Notes: generated from the sequence alone by a model not told the origin. A stretch of DNA of 44,704 nucleotides from Rhizobiales bacterium UBA3584 (GCA_002375765.1 DFMV01000008.1:28523-73226); one strand, 5' to 3'. Shown: positions 16,438 through 25,371, counted from the stretch's first letter. Made by a program: numbers and translations.

Positions 16438-17168
16438 TAAAGTTCATCCACTGTGCGAGGATAGATCGACTGGAAGCCTTCGGCGTATTTTGCCGCCCGT
16501 CCGCCCGACTGTCCGCCCGAGTTGCGAGCGAAATGGTTGGCGCGGTTCTGGGCAACGTTTTCGTAATAGTGCCAGAGGTGCTCCTGGCCTTCCATGCACT
16601 GGATGGCCGCCCACTTCTTGTCCCACACCGGGGTGATGTCGAGGAAGGTGTCGGGCTTCCAGTCCATCTGTTCGGTCTGGTGCGGCTCGAACAGATAGAC
16701 CTGCGGCGCGCCGAGAATCTTCTCGCCCGGGTTATGGCCCCAGGCCTGCGCGATGGCGCGACATTCGAGCGTCCACTGCGACACATACATGTGGTCGGTG
16801 TTGTAGGGATCGTACTTGGAGTGCGTCATCGTGAAGGATGGCTGCACCTTGCGCATGACACCGACAAGCCGATCCTTGGATTCGCGGGTCATCTCCAGCG
16901 GATAGTCGCCAAGATCGAAGAATTCGATGTCGTGGACGTCGAGCGCCTTGGCGGCGTTTTCGGCTTCCTTGCGGCGCTCGGTCTTGACCTTTTCCAAGGT
17001 CATGTCCGCGTGCTTCCAGAGCTTGGCGCTCTCGCCGCGCTCGCCGTAGGACAGGCACACGACGGTGACGTCATAGCCGAGCGAGGCGTGCAGAGCGATG
17101 GCACCACCACATCGCCAGACAAAGTCTGCCGAGTGCGCTGAAACGATAAGAGCTGTCTTGTTTGCCAT
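16437..17168 (-). CDS. galB: 4-oxalomesaconate hydratase, PIG-L/LmbE fold
   Basis: Zinc-dependent protein of 243 residues in the PIG-L (LmbE) family. P. putida GalB, of the same fold, hydrates 4-oxalomesaconate to 4-carboxy-4-hydroxy-2-oxoadipate. The metal-site motif [12 protein letters not shown], matching the AHPDD region of deacetylases but with Ser and Ala replacing Pro and Asp, marks it as a hydratase-type member. [19 protein letters not shown] follows. It is the second gene of the operon, 36 bases after the dioxygenase gene. The preceding stretch AAGGACAG can serve as binding site. A deacetylase role is less likely given galC and galD beside it. Confidence 0.87.
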   Translation of the reverse strand: MANKTALIVSAHSADFVWRCGGAIALHASLGYDVTVVCLSYGERGESAKLWKHADMTLEKVKTERRKEAENAAKALDVHDIEFFDLGDYPLEMTRESKDRLVGVMRKVQPSFTMTHSKYDPYNTDHMYVSQWTLECRAIAQAWGHNPGEKILGAPQVYLFEPHQTEQMDWKPDTFLDITPVWDKKWAAIQCMEGQEHLWHYYENVAQNRANHFARNSGGQSGGRAAKYAEGFQSIYPRTVDEL

Positions 17169-17204
17169 GTGTTTCTGTCCTTGATGTCCTGGAGCGTTGA
17201 GCTC

Positions 17205-18173
17205 CTAGTTGTTTTTCTCCACGGGCGGCGTGCCGTGGGTGTGGAAGGTTTCGATCGTCTTAAGCCCCCAGGCCTGCCCCTTCTTGCGGTCGGCTTCGGT
17301 CCAGACCACGGGCTTCCAGTCGGGCGCCAGGATCAGGCGGGCGCCGGCATTGGCCAGTTCCACCCGGTTGCCCGCAGGCTCCCAGACATAGAGGAAGAAG
17401 GTGCCCTGGATGGCATGCTTGTGGGGGCCGGTTTCGATATGGACGCCGTTCTCGAGAAAGATATCGGCGGCGCGCAGAACGTCCTCGCGCTGATCGGTGG
17501 CGTAGGTGACGTGATGGAAACGCCCCTGCCCGCCACCATGCTCCTCGGTGCAGGCAAGGTCATAGGTCTTGTTGTTGACGGTGAACCAGCACCCGCCCAG
17601 CCGACCATTGTCGAGCGCGATCATCTCGGTGACGCGGCTGCCCAGGCATGTCTCCATGAACGCACGGAACTCGGTGACATCTTCTGCCAAAAGATTGAGG
17701 TGATCGATCCGGCGCGGACTGCAGCCCTGCCCATGATAGCGGCTGGCGAGATTCTTGAGCGCCGAGGCGTCCTCGGGCGCAGGCTCATAGACCCTGGTGT
17801 CCCAATAGATCTCGAAGACGTGCCCGAACGGATCCTCGAACCGGAACGCCTTGCCGTGACCATGACCGAGGTCACCGTCCACCCAGCCGATCGATTTGAA
17901 CCGGCTGGCCTCAATGGCTTCCACCCGCCGCATCAGCGCCGCTTCGGATGACGCCCGATAGGCCACATGGCCCACGCCCGTCGTCTCCGAGCGCGTCAGC
18001 TTTAGCGTATGAAATTCATAATCATCCCAGGCCCGAAGATAAACGCTGTCACCCTCGCGCCCGCTCTGCTTGAGACCATAAACCCGCGTGAAAAAATCGA
18101 GGCTTTCCTCGAAGCGGTCGCTCAAAAGCTCAACGTGACCCAAATGGGCGATATCGTAACAAGGCTCAGACAA
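17205..18173 (-). CDS. VOC-superfamily extradiol dioxygenase (catechol 2,3-dioxygenase type)
   Basis: Cytoplasmic type I extradiol ring-cleavage enzyme of 322 residues made of two VOC domains (about 5-125 and 153-280). The metal triad of the catalytic domain appears intact: His158 in RIDHLNLL, His220 or His221 in FHHVTYATD, and Glu272 in NRVELANAG. It heads the galBCD-like operon, so its product should be 4-oxalomesaconate or something converted to it. The known gallate (GalA), methylgallate (DesZ) and protocatechuate (LigAB) 4,5-dioxygenases belong to a different, type II family. None of that family is seen here. The substrate, a trihydroxy- or carboxylated catechol, is inferred from neighbours only. 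Confidence 0.85.
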   Translation of the reverse strand: MSEPCYDIAHLGHVELLSDRFEESLDFFTRVYGLKQSGREGDSVYLRAWDDYEFHTLKLTRSETTGVGHVAYRASSEAALMRRVEAIEASRFKSIGWVDGDLGHGHGKAFRFEDPFGHVFEIYWDTRVYEPAPEDASALKNLASRYHGQGCSPRRIDHLNLLAEDVTEFRAFMETCLGSRVTEMIALDNGRLGGCWFTVNNKTYDLACTEEHGGGQGRFHHVTYATDQREDVLRAADIFLENGVHIETGPHKHAIQGTFFLYVWEPAGNRVELANAGARLILAPDWKPVVWTEADRKKGQAWGLKTIETFHTHGTPPVEKNN

Positions 18174-18503
18174 AAAACCTGACTCCGCTGGCTGGATCGA
18201 GGGCCAAATGTGCCATCATCGTAGGCGAGGTGACTGAGTTGCCACAAATTGATTTCTAAGCCCTAGATATAACTTTACGCTATACGTGATTGCCATTCAA
18301 ACCGGGGGCGACCATTGATTGGCCTAGCAGAGCGATGACGATGCTACAGCAATGCGCTCTATGAGATATTGAATCTGGCTATTGGCTGCGCTGCATGGTC
18401 CAGCTAATGACACCATGAACAAGAGGCGGCGGCAGAGCGAAAGAGGGACAATGCGATCGACCGAACGATCCCACTAGGGAAGCCAAGGCGTCGACAGATC
18501 AGC
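18174..18503. other. Non-coding gap between the dioxygenase operon and a pseudogene
   Basis: These 330 bases hold no convincing reading frame. Base composition is less GC-rich than the surroundings around 18230-18300. The dioxygenase operon promoter must lie here on the minus strand, but I see no strong -35/-10 pair, which would fit activator dependence. The right part (about 18380-18500) may be decayed sequence upstream of the pseudogene. Confidence 0.5.
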
Positions 18504-19090
18504 GTGCCGGACGTGGTAGCTGCATCCGACCGAGAGCCCGCGGGTCGGCTCGCGGCGTTTTCCAGCCCGGGCTAGCGATTCTACTGGTTTGCCTTGATCC
18601 TTGACGGCTTCGCAGTGCAGATCCAGACGGTCGCCGTGGGGTGGTATATCTACGATCTGACCCGCAATCCACTGGGTCTGGGCATTGTGGGGTTGTCGCA
18701 GTTCATGCCGGCACTGCTGCTGGTGCTTGTCACAGGGCAAGTGGCCGACCGCTTCTCGCGGCGCTCGATCATGGGCGTGTGCATAGCCGCCGAGGCGATC
18801 GTTTGCTGGTCGGCGGTTTCGACATGATCAGCGTCAATATTCGCTCCATACTGGTCTAGGTCTGGACGCCGGATGCGGTGCGCGGGCGGGTCAACGCCGT
18901 CAATCAGGTGTTCATCGGCGCTTCGAACGAATTGGGCGCCTTCAGGGCCGGCGTGATGGCGGTGTGGGTTGGGCCGATCGCCGCGGTTGCCCTGAGCCGC
19001 GCCTTCATCGTCGGCATTTCGGCCGTCTGGGCCCTCATGTTCCCGCAACTCAGACGTGTGCAAAGGCTCGGGGACCAGCCCGGGCCTTAG
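18504..19090 (+). pseudogene. Remnant of an MFS exporter (EntS-like, MFS_3 family), centre deleted
   Basis: Two pieces of one transporter are recognisable. The first, from about 18504, reads RLAAFSSPG, an in-frame TAG at 18573, then RFYWF, FAVQIQTVAVGWYIYDLTRN and LLLVLVTGQVADRFSRRS, ending at a TGA at 18825. The second, in another frame from about 18812, reads GGFDMISVNIRSILV, a TAG at 18857, then [31 protein letters not shown] and LMFPQLRR. These match the N-terminal quarter and the C-terminal third of a protein normally about 400-420 residues long. About 200 central residues are missing, and there are two nonsense codons and a frame change. It cannot make a functional transporter. Confidence 0.9.
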
Positions 19091-19150
19091 CCGTGGTTAC
19101 CGGCCCGGCCCGAGGTTCAATTATGAAACCCAATTCATAAGCCACGGCTA
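19088..19150. promoter_or_regulatory. Nested inverted repeats upstream of the dehydrogenase gene
   Basis: An outer pair TAGCCGTGG (19088-19096) and CCACGGCTA (19142-19150) encloses an inner 20-bp dyad, TTATGAA-N6-TTCATAA at 19121-19140. A -10-like TATAAG follows at 19148-19153, with no good -35. The inner dyad has the size and T-N11-A character of a LysR-type operator. The site lies 72-125 bases before the dehydrogenase start and is the probable control region of the 19.2-27.1 kb genes. The regulator could be either LysR protein in this window. Confidence 0.55.
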
Positions 19151-19212
19151 TAAGTTGTTGGCAATTTCTCCCGATTGCAGCACCGTTCCGGCTAACAGAG
19201 TCTGGAGGAAGC

Positions 19213-20088
19213 ATGACCGACACCAATGGCAAATTGGCCCTCGTATTGCGGGGGTTCGGCGAAGCGGCAACGGCCTTTGCATCGGGCTGGAACCGAGACG
19301 CGCTGCACCCGCTGCGCGCTTTTGACGAAAAGATCGGTTCGGCAGACGAGCGCCAGGCGATTGTTGACCGGTGCGAACAAAATTCGGTCATCTGTTGCGA
19401 TACGCCGCGGGAGGCTTATGCCGAGGCCGATATCGTCGTCAGCCTCGTTTACGCGGACCGGGCACTCGATGCAGCAAGAGACACGGCGCAATATCTCAGG
19501 CCCGGCACGCTCTATATCGACGGTAACTCATGTTCGCCCCAGACCAAGGCGCGTGCGGCAGGCGCATTGGAGCCGAGCGGCACCGACTATATCGACATGG
19601 CCGTCATGGCTCCGGTCTACCCCAAGAGGGAAAAAACGCCGATCCTTCTAGCCGGTCCGAAGGCCGAGCAGGCGTCGGCGATCCTTGCGACGCTGGGAAT
19701 GGCGCCACGCGTGGTGGGCGAGCGCGTGGGACAGGCATCGGCCATCAAGCTCACCCGCTCGGTGATGATAAAGGGCATGGAGGCCATCGTCGCCGAGTGC
19801 TTTCTTGCAGCGCGGCTTGGCGGGGTCGAAGATGAGGTTCTCGCTTCGCTCGAAGCGAGCGATCCCGATATCGACTGGCACAAAAAGCGTGCCTATACGA
19901 TGGACCGCATGACGGTTCACGGGCGCCGGCGGGCGGCCGAGATGGTGGAAGCGGCCAATATGGTTGCCGAACTGGGTCTTCCCGACGACATGGCGCGCGC
20001 CACTGCGAAATGGGAACAGCTTCTGGGCGATCTGCCGGTCAAAACCGACTCGGTCGATGAGGTTCTTGCCGCTTTGGGCAAGATCTGA
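19213..20088 (+). CDS. NAD(P)-dependent oxidoreductase with DUF1932 C-terminal domain
   Basis: Cytoplasmic dehydrogenase of 291 residues related to 6-phosphogluconate and beta-hydroxyacid dehydrogenases. The N-terminal Rossmann domain has LVLRGFGEAATAFASG, a GxGxxA variant of the nucleotide loop, then DIVVSLVYADRAL and LYIDGNSCSPQTK, the usual substrate loop. A helical stretch with the catalytic-type lysine (ASAIKLTRSVMIKGMEA) leads to the DUF1932 domain (about 195-265). ATG 19213 follows GGAGGA by 3 bases. It is first in the plus-strand series with the GGT-like gene 118 bases on. Substrate unknown. As the window has a pyrone hydrolase but no LigC-type dehydrogenase, a role on a carboxylated muconate semialdehyde is a speculative possibility. 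Confidence 0.85.
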   Translation: MTDTNGKLALVLRGFGEAATAFASGWNRDALHPLRAFDEKIGSADERQAIVDRCEQNSVICCDTPREAYAEADIVVSLVYADRALDAARDTAQYLRPGTLYIDGNSCSPQTKARAAGALEPSGTDYIDMAVMAPVYPKREKTPILLAGPKAEQASAILATLGMAPRVVGERVGQASAIKLTRSVMIKGMEAIVAECFLAARLGGVEDEVLASLEASDPDIDWHKKRAYTMDRMTVHGRRRAAEMVEAANMVAELGLPDDMARATAKWEQLLGDLPVKTDSVDEVLAALGKI

Positions 20089-20206
20089 AACCCATTCCTG
20101 CGGGGTCGAGCGGGCGGGGTTTACCGGATATCGGGCCGCGTGCTCTATCTAGGGCACCCACATGGAACGGGCCATGGCCGTGACCGGCCGCGCCGGAGGA
20201 AACAAG

Positions 20207-21997
20207 ATGAGCTTTACCACCCGGCCCGAGCTTTCCGGAACGTTCGGCATGGTGGCATCGACGCACTGGATCGCGTCGGCCACGGGCATGTCGATTCTCG
20301 AAAAGGGCGGCAATGCCTATGATGCTGCGGTCGCCACGGCGTTCGTGCTCAATGTGGTCGAACCGCATCTGAACGGTCCGCTGGGCGACCTGGTGGGCAT
20401 GATCTGGCCGCGGGGAGAGGAGGCACCGACCGCTGTTTGCGGACAGGGCACGGCCCCTGCGGGAGCGACCATTGCGCATTATCGGTCCGAGGGGCTCGAA
20501 CTGGTTCCGGGTTCGGGGCTGCTGGCGACGGTCATCCCCGGAGCGTTCGATGCGTTGATGCTCATTTTGCGCGACCATGGCACGATGGGGCTCGAAGACG
20601 TTCTTGTCCCGGCGATTGGCTATGCCGAAAACGGCCATCCGATGTTGCCGCAGGTCGCCAGCTCCATTTCGGGCCTTGCTGATTTCTTTAGCGATGAATG
20701 GCCAAGCTCGGCGCAAGTCTGGCTGAAAGGCGGATCGGCACCAAGGGCAGGCGAGCGTTTTGCCAACCCCGATCTCGCCCGTACATGGACCCGCCTTTTG
20801 AAGGAAACGGCAGCGATTGCCGACCGGAACGAGCGGATCGAGGCTGCGCGGGACTGCTTTTACCGCGGGTTCGTGGCCGAGGCGATCGAGAGCTATCTCG
20901 GCGATGCCTGCGTCATGGATGCGACCGGCGAGCGGCGCAGGGGCGTGCTGTCGGCTCAGGACATGGCTGGCTGGCGGGCCGGTTTCGAACCGGCGATTGC
21001 CGGGTCCTACGGGCAATGGTCGCTCTGGAAGTGCGAGCCGTGGACACAGGGACCGGTGCTGCTTCAGGCGCTCAACATGCTCGAGGGCACAGGTATTGCC
21101 GATGCCGATCCGCGCGGACCCGAGTTCGTCCATTGGGTCACAGAAGCGCTCAAGCTGGCCTTTGCGGACCGGGAAGCCTATTACGGCGACCCGGATCATT
21201 TCGATATTCCGTTGTCCACTCTGCTGTCGAAAGATTATGCGGCGCAGAGGCGTGAAATGATCGGCACTACGGCTTCTCACGACATGCGGCCCGGAACCAT
21301 CGATGGTTATGAAGGGCTGGCGCGGGCCGCGATCGAGCGCAGCGGCATGGCCGCAATCGCCGGGGATGGGCCCGGTATTGGCGAGCCGACCATGGCCCAC
21401 CTTACATCCCGGCGCGGAGATACCGTTCATTTCGATATCGTCGACCGCTGGGGTAACATGATTTCAGCGACGCCTTCGGGCGGCTGGCTGCAGTCCTCGC
21501 CGGTCATTCCCGGATTGGGCATGCCGCTCAACAGCCGAGCGCAGATGTTCTGGCTTACCGAGGGGCTCCCAACGTCCCTGGCGCCCGGGCGACGGCCGCG
21601 CACCACGCTGACCCCGTCCATGGCGCTGAGCCCCGATGGGCGGCGACTGGCGTTCGGCACGCCCGGAGGAGACCAGCAGGACCAATGGCAGTTGAGCTTT
21701 TTCCTGCGGCTCGCCGATCACGGCATGAACTTGCAGGAAGCAATCGATGCGCCGCTGTTCCACACCGGGCACCTGCAGGCCTCGTTTTATCCGCGCCAGT
21801 TCAAGCGCGGGCACCTTCTGGTCGAGCCGGCTTTCAGCGAAGAGACCATTGGTGCCCTGAGAAGCAAGGGCCACAATATCGAAGTTTCCGCGCCGTGGGC
21901 GGCGGGACGTCTGACCGCTGTGAGCCAGGACAGCGGCGGAATTTTCAGGGGCGCTGCAACGCCCCGGCTGATGCAGGCCTATGCCATCGGAAGATGA
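20207..21997 (+). CDS. Gamma-glutamyltransferase-family N-terminal nucleophile hydrolase, cytoplasmic
   Basis: Ntn-hydrolase of 596 residues in the GGT family. Seen are MVASTHWIASATGMSILEKG, GGNAYDAAVATAFVLNVVEP, PGAFDALMLILRDHG and the maturation site. There Asp405-Thr406 in GDTVHFDIVDRWGNMISAT places Thr406 as new N-terminus and nucleophile. RPRTTLTPSM and FGTPGGDQQDQWQ follow. Classic GGT is periplasmic with a signal peptide; this protein begins MSFTTRPELSG with none. It may therefore hydrolyse an intracellular gamma-glutamyl or acylated compound imported by the adjacent TTT transporter. ATG 20207 follows GGAGGA by 6 bases; an earlier ATG at 20162 lacks a site. Confidence 0.87.
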   Translation: MSFTTRPELSGTFGMVASTHWIASATGMSILEKGGNAYDAAVATAFVLNVVEPHLNGPLGDLVGMIWPRGEEAPTAVCGQGTAPAGATIAHYRSEGLELVPGSGLLATVIPGAFDALMLILRDHGTMGLEDVLVPAIGYAENGHPMLPQVASSISGLADFFSDEWPSSAQVWLKGGSAPRAGERFANPDLARTWTRLLKETAAIADRNERIEAARDCFYRGFVAEAIESYLGDACVMDATGERRRGVLSAQDMAGWRAGFEPAIAGSYGQWSLWKCEPWTQGPVLLQALNMLEGTGIADADPRGPEFVHWVTEALKLAFADREAYYGDPDHFDIPLSTLLSKDYAAQRREMIGTTASHDMRPGTIDGYEGLARAAIERSGMAAIAGDGPGIGEPTMAHLTSRRGDTVHFDIVDRWGNMISATPSGGWLQSSPVIPGLGMPLNSRAQMFWLTEGLPTSLAPGRRPRTTLTPSMALSPDGRRLAFGTPGGDQQDQWQLSFFLRLADHGMNLQEAIDAPLFHTGHLQASFYPRQFKRGHLLVEPAFSEETIGALRSKGHNIEVSAPWAAGRLTAVSQDSGGIFRGAATPRLMQAYAIGR

Positions 21998-22032
21998 ATA
22001 ATAATCATCGACCTATGAGATGAAAGAAATTC

Positions 22033-22038
22033 TATAAT
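22033..22038 (+). promoter_or_regulatory. Consensus -10 hexamer before the TTT binding-protein gene
   Basis: A perfect TATAAT lies in an AT-rich stretch (22000-22050) otherwise unusual for this DNA, 132 bases before the binding-protein ATG. No matching -35 hexamer is seen 16-18 bases upstream, so an activator would be needed if it is used. The transporter may thus have its own transcript. Confidence 0.4.
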
Positions 22039-22170
22039 ACATTAACACGTGGCAATCTGGTGTCGTCCGCCGAGGAGGGTGGACCTGTCATTCAGGGCGC
22101 AGCAGCCCTGGATGCGCAGAATTTCAAATCCATAAGTGCCCGCATCCATGCAGGGTACCGGGAGGAAGAC

Positions 22171-23262
22171 ATGAAAGCACACACAATGGGCCGCCGGGCC
22201 TTGGGCGCTCTTGCGATTGGTCTGATGGCCACAATCGCCATGCCCGCAGCCGCCCAGGATCTTTCGGGAAAGACCGTCGAATTCGTGATCCCGTTCTCGG
22301 AATCGGGTGGTTCTGCCGCATGGGCCAACTTCTTTGCTCCGCTTTTGCGCGAGCATTTGCCGGGCAATCCCACAACTGTCGTTCGATATCGGCCGGGCGC
22401 CGGTTCGACGGCCGGCGCGAACTGGTTCCAGGAGCAGACAACCGACGACGGCACGCTGATCTTCGGCTCTTCGGGTTCGACCCAGTTCCCCTATCTGCTG
22501 GGTGATCCGCGCGTGCGTTACGAATATCGTGACTGGCAGCCGGTCCTTGCCTCGGGCACCGGTGGCGTCGTCTATCTGCCGCCCGATCTGGGCGCGCGCT
22601 TCGATGGCGATTTCGACGATTTGCAGGACGAGTTCTTTATCTATGGCTCGCAGGGCGCGACGACGCTCGACCTTGTGCCGCTGCTCTCGTTCAAGATGCT
22701 CGGGCTCGATGTCGAGCCGGTGTTCGGTGTCGAAGGGCGCGGTGACGGACGGCTGATGTTCGAGCGTGGCGAAGCCAACATCGATTATCAGACTTCCTCG
22801 GCCTACATCCAGAATGTAGAGCCGCTCATCGAGCAAGGCCTTGCCGTTCCGGCATTTACGTTTGGCGCTCTCGATGATGCTGGCAATATCGTTCGCGATC
22901 CGACCTTCCCTGACCTTCCGAGCTTCAAGGAAGTCTGCGAAGCGACGGCCGAGTGTGAAACATCGGGCGTTGCCTGGGATGCGTGGAAAGCATTCTTCGT
23001 TGCCGGTTTTGCGGCGCAGAAGATGGTGTTTTTGCCCGGCACGGCCTCCGATGAAGTGGTCGAAATGTACTATACGGCCTTTGAGGAAATGACGGCTCGT
23101 GACGACTTCGCGGAGATGGCCGAAGCTACACTGGGCGTCTATCCGCAGTTGACCCGCGCCGCCGGCCAGGGCGCTTATGAGGCGGCGATCTCCGTGCCTG
23201 CTGAAGCCAAGCAGTATGTGCTTGACTGGCTTGCCGAGGACTATGGCGTGACGCTGGAATAA
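22171..23262 (+). CDS. TctC/Bug-type tripartite tricarboxylate transporter binding protein
   Basis: Periplasmic receptor of 363 residues with a signal peptide (MKAHTMGRRALGALAIGLMA, cleavage after AAA) and TctC-like features: GKTVEFVIPFSESGGSAAWA, YRPGAGSTAGANWF, LIFGSSGSTQFPY and VLASGTGG. It is longer than usual for the family (about 300-325). It has an unusual cysteine pair in FKEVCEATAECE that could form a disulfide. ATG 22171 follows GGGAGGAAG. The fused permease gene comes next after a strong hairpin. Family ligands are carboxylates; none can be assigned here. Confidence 0.83.
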   Translation: MKAHTMGRRALGALAIGLMATIAMPAAAQDLSGKTVEFVIPFSESGGSAAWANFFAPLLREHLPGNPTTVVRYRPGAGSTAGANWFQEQTTDDGTLIFGSSGSTQFPYLLGDPRVRYEYRDWQPVLASGTGGVVYLPPDLGARFDGDFDDLQDEFFIYGSQGATTLDLVPLLSFKMLGLDVEPVFGVEGRGDGRLMFERGEANIDYQTSSAYIQNVEPLIEQGLAVPAFTFGALDDAGNIVRDPTFPDLPSFKEVCEATAECETSGVAWDAWKAFFVAGFAAQKMVFLPGTASDEVVEMYYTAFEEMTARDDFAEMAEATLGVYPQLTRAAGQGAYEAAISVPAEAKQYVLDWLAEDYGVTLE

Positions 23263-23268
23263 GTCACA

Positions 23269-23294
23269 GGGCTTCCGGGGATACCCGGAAGCCC
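23269..23294 (+). other. Perfect 11-bp hairpin between TTT binding protein and permease
   Basis: GGGCTTCCGGG and CCCGGAAGCCC pair perfectly around a GATA loop, starting 6 bases after the stop; GTTTG follows. It is strong enough to attenuate readthrough and to protect the upstream message. This would yield more binding protein than permease. Confidence 0.6.
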
Positions 23295-23331
23295 GTTTGC
23301 CCTTGCACATCAGCGACGACAAGAGGCCGCC

Positions 23332-25347
23332 ATGGAACTGTTTTCAACCGCGTTGCCCCAGCTTGGCGACGCTCTCGCTCTCGTTCTTCAGCCCGAGCAA
23401 CTCATGTTCATGCTGGCGGGCGTTCTTTTGGGCCTTTCGGTCGGCGTGCTGCCCGGCCTGGGCGGGATTGCAGGACTTTCCCTGGTCCTGCCGTTCGTTT
23501 ACGGCATGGATCCGGTATCCGGCCTGGCTCTCATGGTGGGGCTGGTGGCGGTCATTCCCACCTCCGATACGTTTTCATCGGTCCTGATGGGGATTCCCGG
23601 ATCGTCGGCGTCTCAAGCCACAGTGCTTGACGGATTTCCCCTGGCAAAAAGGGGTGAGGCGACACGCGCATTGTCGGCAGCCTTTGTGTCCTCGCTGTTC
23701 GGCGGACTGTTTGGCGCCATTATTCTTACGTTCTTCATCTTGATCGCTCGCCCGATCGTTCTGAGTTTCGGGCTTCCCGAAATGATGATGATGACGTTCC
23801 TTGGCATGTCCATGGTCGCCATTCTTGCCGGCCGCGTGCCGCTCAAGGGCGTCGTTGCCGGCGGGCTGGGGCTGATGGTGGGAACGATCGGCGCTGCCGG
23901 CGCGGGCGGCAGCCTGCGCATGGCGACATACGACATCCCCTATCTCGTCGACGGCCTGCAACTGGTGATCGTCGGGCTGGGCATCTATGCCATTCCCGAA
24001 ATCGTATCACTGCTGCGTCAGGACCGGCCCATCTCCAAAACGGAAACGCTGGGCGCGGGGTGGACGGCCGGCTTGCGCGACTGGTGGATCAATCGCTGGC
24101 TTTCGCTGCGCTCGGCAACCATCGGCGTGCTGATCGGGGTCATCCCCGGCCTTGGCGGCTCGGTCGTGGATTGGATTGCCTATGGACACGCTGTCCAAAG
24201 CTCGAAAAATCGCGAGAATTTCGGCAAGGGCGACATTCGCGGCGTGATTGCCCCGGAGTCCTCGAACAACGCAAAGGAAGGCGGGGGACTGGTCCCCACG
24301 CTGATGTTCGGCATTCCCGGTTCGGGATCGATGGCGGTGTTTCTGGGCGGGCTTGCATTGCTCGGGCTTTCGCCCGGCCCGCATATGGTGCGCCAGGACC
24401 TCAACATCACCTATACGATCGTATGGTCGCTCGCCATCGCCAACGTCATGGGAACGGCCCTTTGCATACTTGCTTCGCGCCAGATCGCGCGGCTAACCAC
24501 GATCCGGTTCACGCTGCTTGCGCCGTTCCTTTTGCTCATCATCACGTTCGCGGCGTTTCAGGCGCAGCAATCGATCGGCGATCTGATCACGCTTGTGATC
24601 ATCGGCGTTCTGGGCATTCTTTTGCGCCGGTTCGACTATTCGCGCCCGGCCTTCCTGATCGGCTTCGTTTTGGCCCATCAGGCCGAAAACTTCACCAATT
24701 CGGCCATCCAGATTGCAGGCGCCCGGTTCCGGCGCGATCTGGAAACCGGATTTGAGTATATATTCACGCCCATCACCATCACCTTGCTGGTGATCACGCT
24801 TGCTTCGATCTTCATCGGCATCAAGCAGTCCAAAAACATCCGGGAAAACCTCGAGACGCCAACCGGCACCAAGCGGGCGCCGTTGATTTTCCTTCTGGCG
24901 ATCGCGGCCTATCTTGCCGTGGCGGTGGCTGATGCCTGGTCGATCTCGCGTCTTGGCGACAAGATTTTCCCGCTGGTTGTGGGTTCGGTTACCCTGCTCG
25001 CCAGCATCGTGCTGCTGATCCGCATGCGGCTCAAGCCCGAGAGCGACGATGTGTTCATCGACTACGAGCTGGGCCAGGACGATGGCAGCGCCCCACACGG
25101 GTTATGGCGGACGCTCGGCTGGTTCCTGGGGCTGCTGGCTCTGACCGGGCTGTTCGGGTTCATCATCGGGCTCGTGCTGTTCTTGCCGCTGTTTTTCCGG
25201 GTTCGAGCCGGTGTCAGCTGGATAAAGACCATCCTGCTTTCGGCTGGCGGCATCGCGTTCATCCTTGCCCTGGCCTACATTCTGGGCCGCGACTTCCCCG
25301 GCGGATTGCTGCAGGCCTATACCAACTTCGGATGGCCTTTCAGATGA
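23332..25347 (+). CDS. Fused TctA-TctB permease of a tripartite tricarboxylate transporter
   Basis: Inner-membrane protein of 671 residues. Residues 1-500 form TctA with its internal duplication, shown by two similar motifs VGVLPGLGGIAG and IGVIPGLGGSVVDW, plus VPTLMFGIPGSGSMAVFLGG. From about 515 (KRAPLIFLLAIAAYLAVAVA) to the end lies a four-helix TctB-like domain with an acidic linker (SDDVFIDYELGQDD). The usual system has TctB as a separate protein of about 150 residues; no separate tctB is present. ATG 23332 follows AAGAGG. Import is driven by an ion gradient, with the ligand delivered by the preceding binding protein. Confidence 0.9.
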   Translation: MELFSTALPQLGDALALVLQPEQLMFMLAGVLLGLSVGVLPGLGGIAGLSLVLPFVYGMDPVSGLALMVGLVAVIPTSDTFSSVLMGIPGSSASQATVLDGFPLAKRGEATRALSAAFVSSLFGGLFGAIILTFFILIARPIVLSFGLPEMMMMTFLGMSMVAILAGRVPLKGVVAGGLGLMVGTIGAAGAGGSLRMATYDIPYLVDGLQLVIVGLGIYAIPEIVSLLRQDRPISKTETLGAGWTAGLRDWWINRWLSLRSATIGVLIGVIPGLGGSVVDWIAYGHAVQSSKNRENFGKGDIRGVIAPESSNNAKEGGGLVPTLMFGIPGSGSMAVFLGGLALLGLSPGPHMVRQDLNITYTIVWSLAIANVMGTALCILASRQIARLTTIRFTLLAPFLLLIITFAAFQAQQSIGDLITLVIIGVLGILLRRFDYSRPAFLIGFVLAHQAENFTNSAIQIAGARFRRDLETGFEYIFTPITITLLVITLASIFIGIKQSKNIRENLETPTGTKRAPLIFLLAIAAYLAVAVADAWSISRLGDKIFPLVVGSVTLLASIVLLIRMRLKPESDDVFIDYELGQDDGSAPHGLWRTLGWFLGLLALTGLFGFIIGLVLFLPLFFRVRAGVSWIKTILLSAGGIAFILALAYILGRDFPGGLLQAYTNFGWPFR

Positions 25348-25371
25348 TCGACAGCACCATAAGCTGAATGC

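Noticed and set aside
20207..21997. Reading the GGT-like protein as classical periplasmic glutathione hydrolase
   Set aside because: No signal peptide is visible at either possible start, and the context is a carboxylate transporter and a ThDP enzyme.
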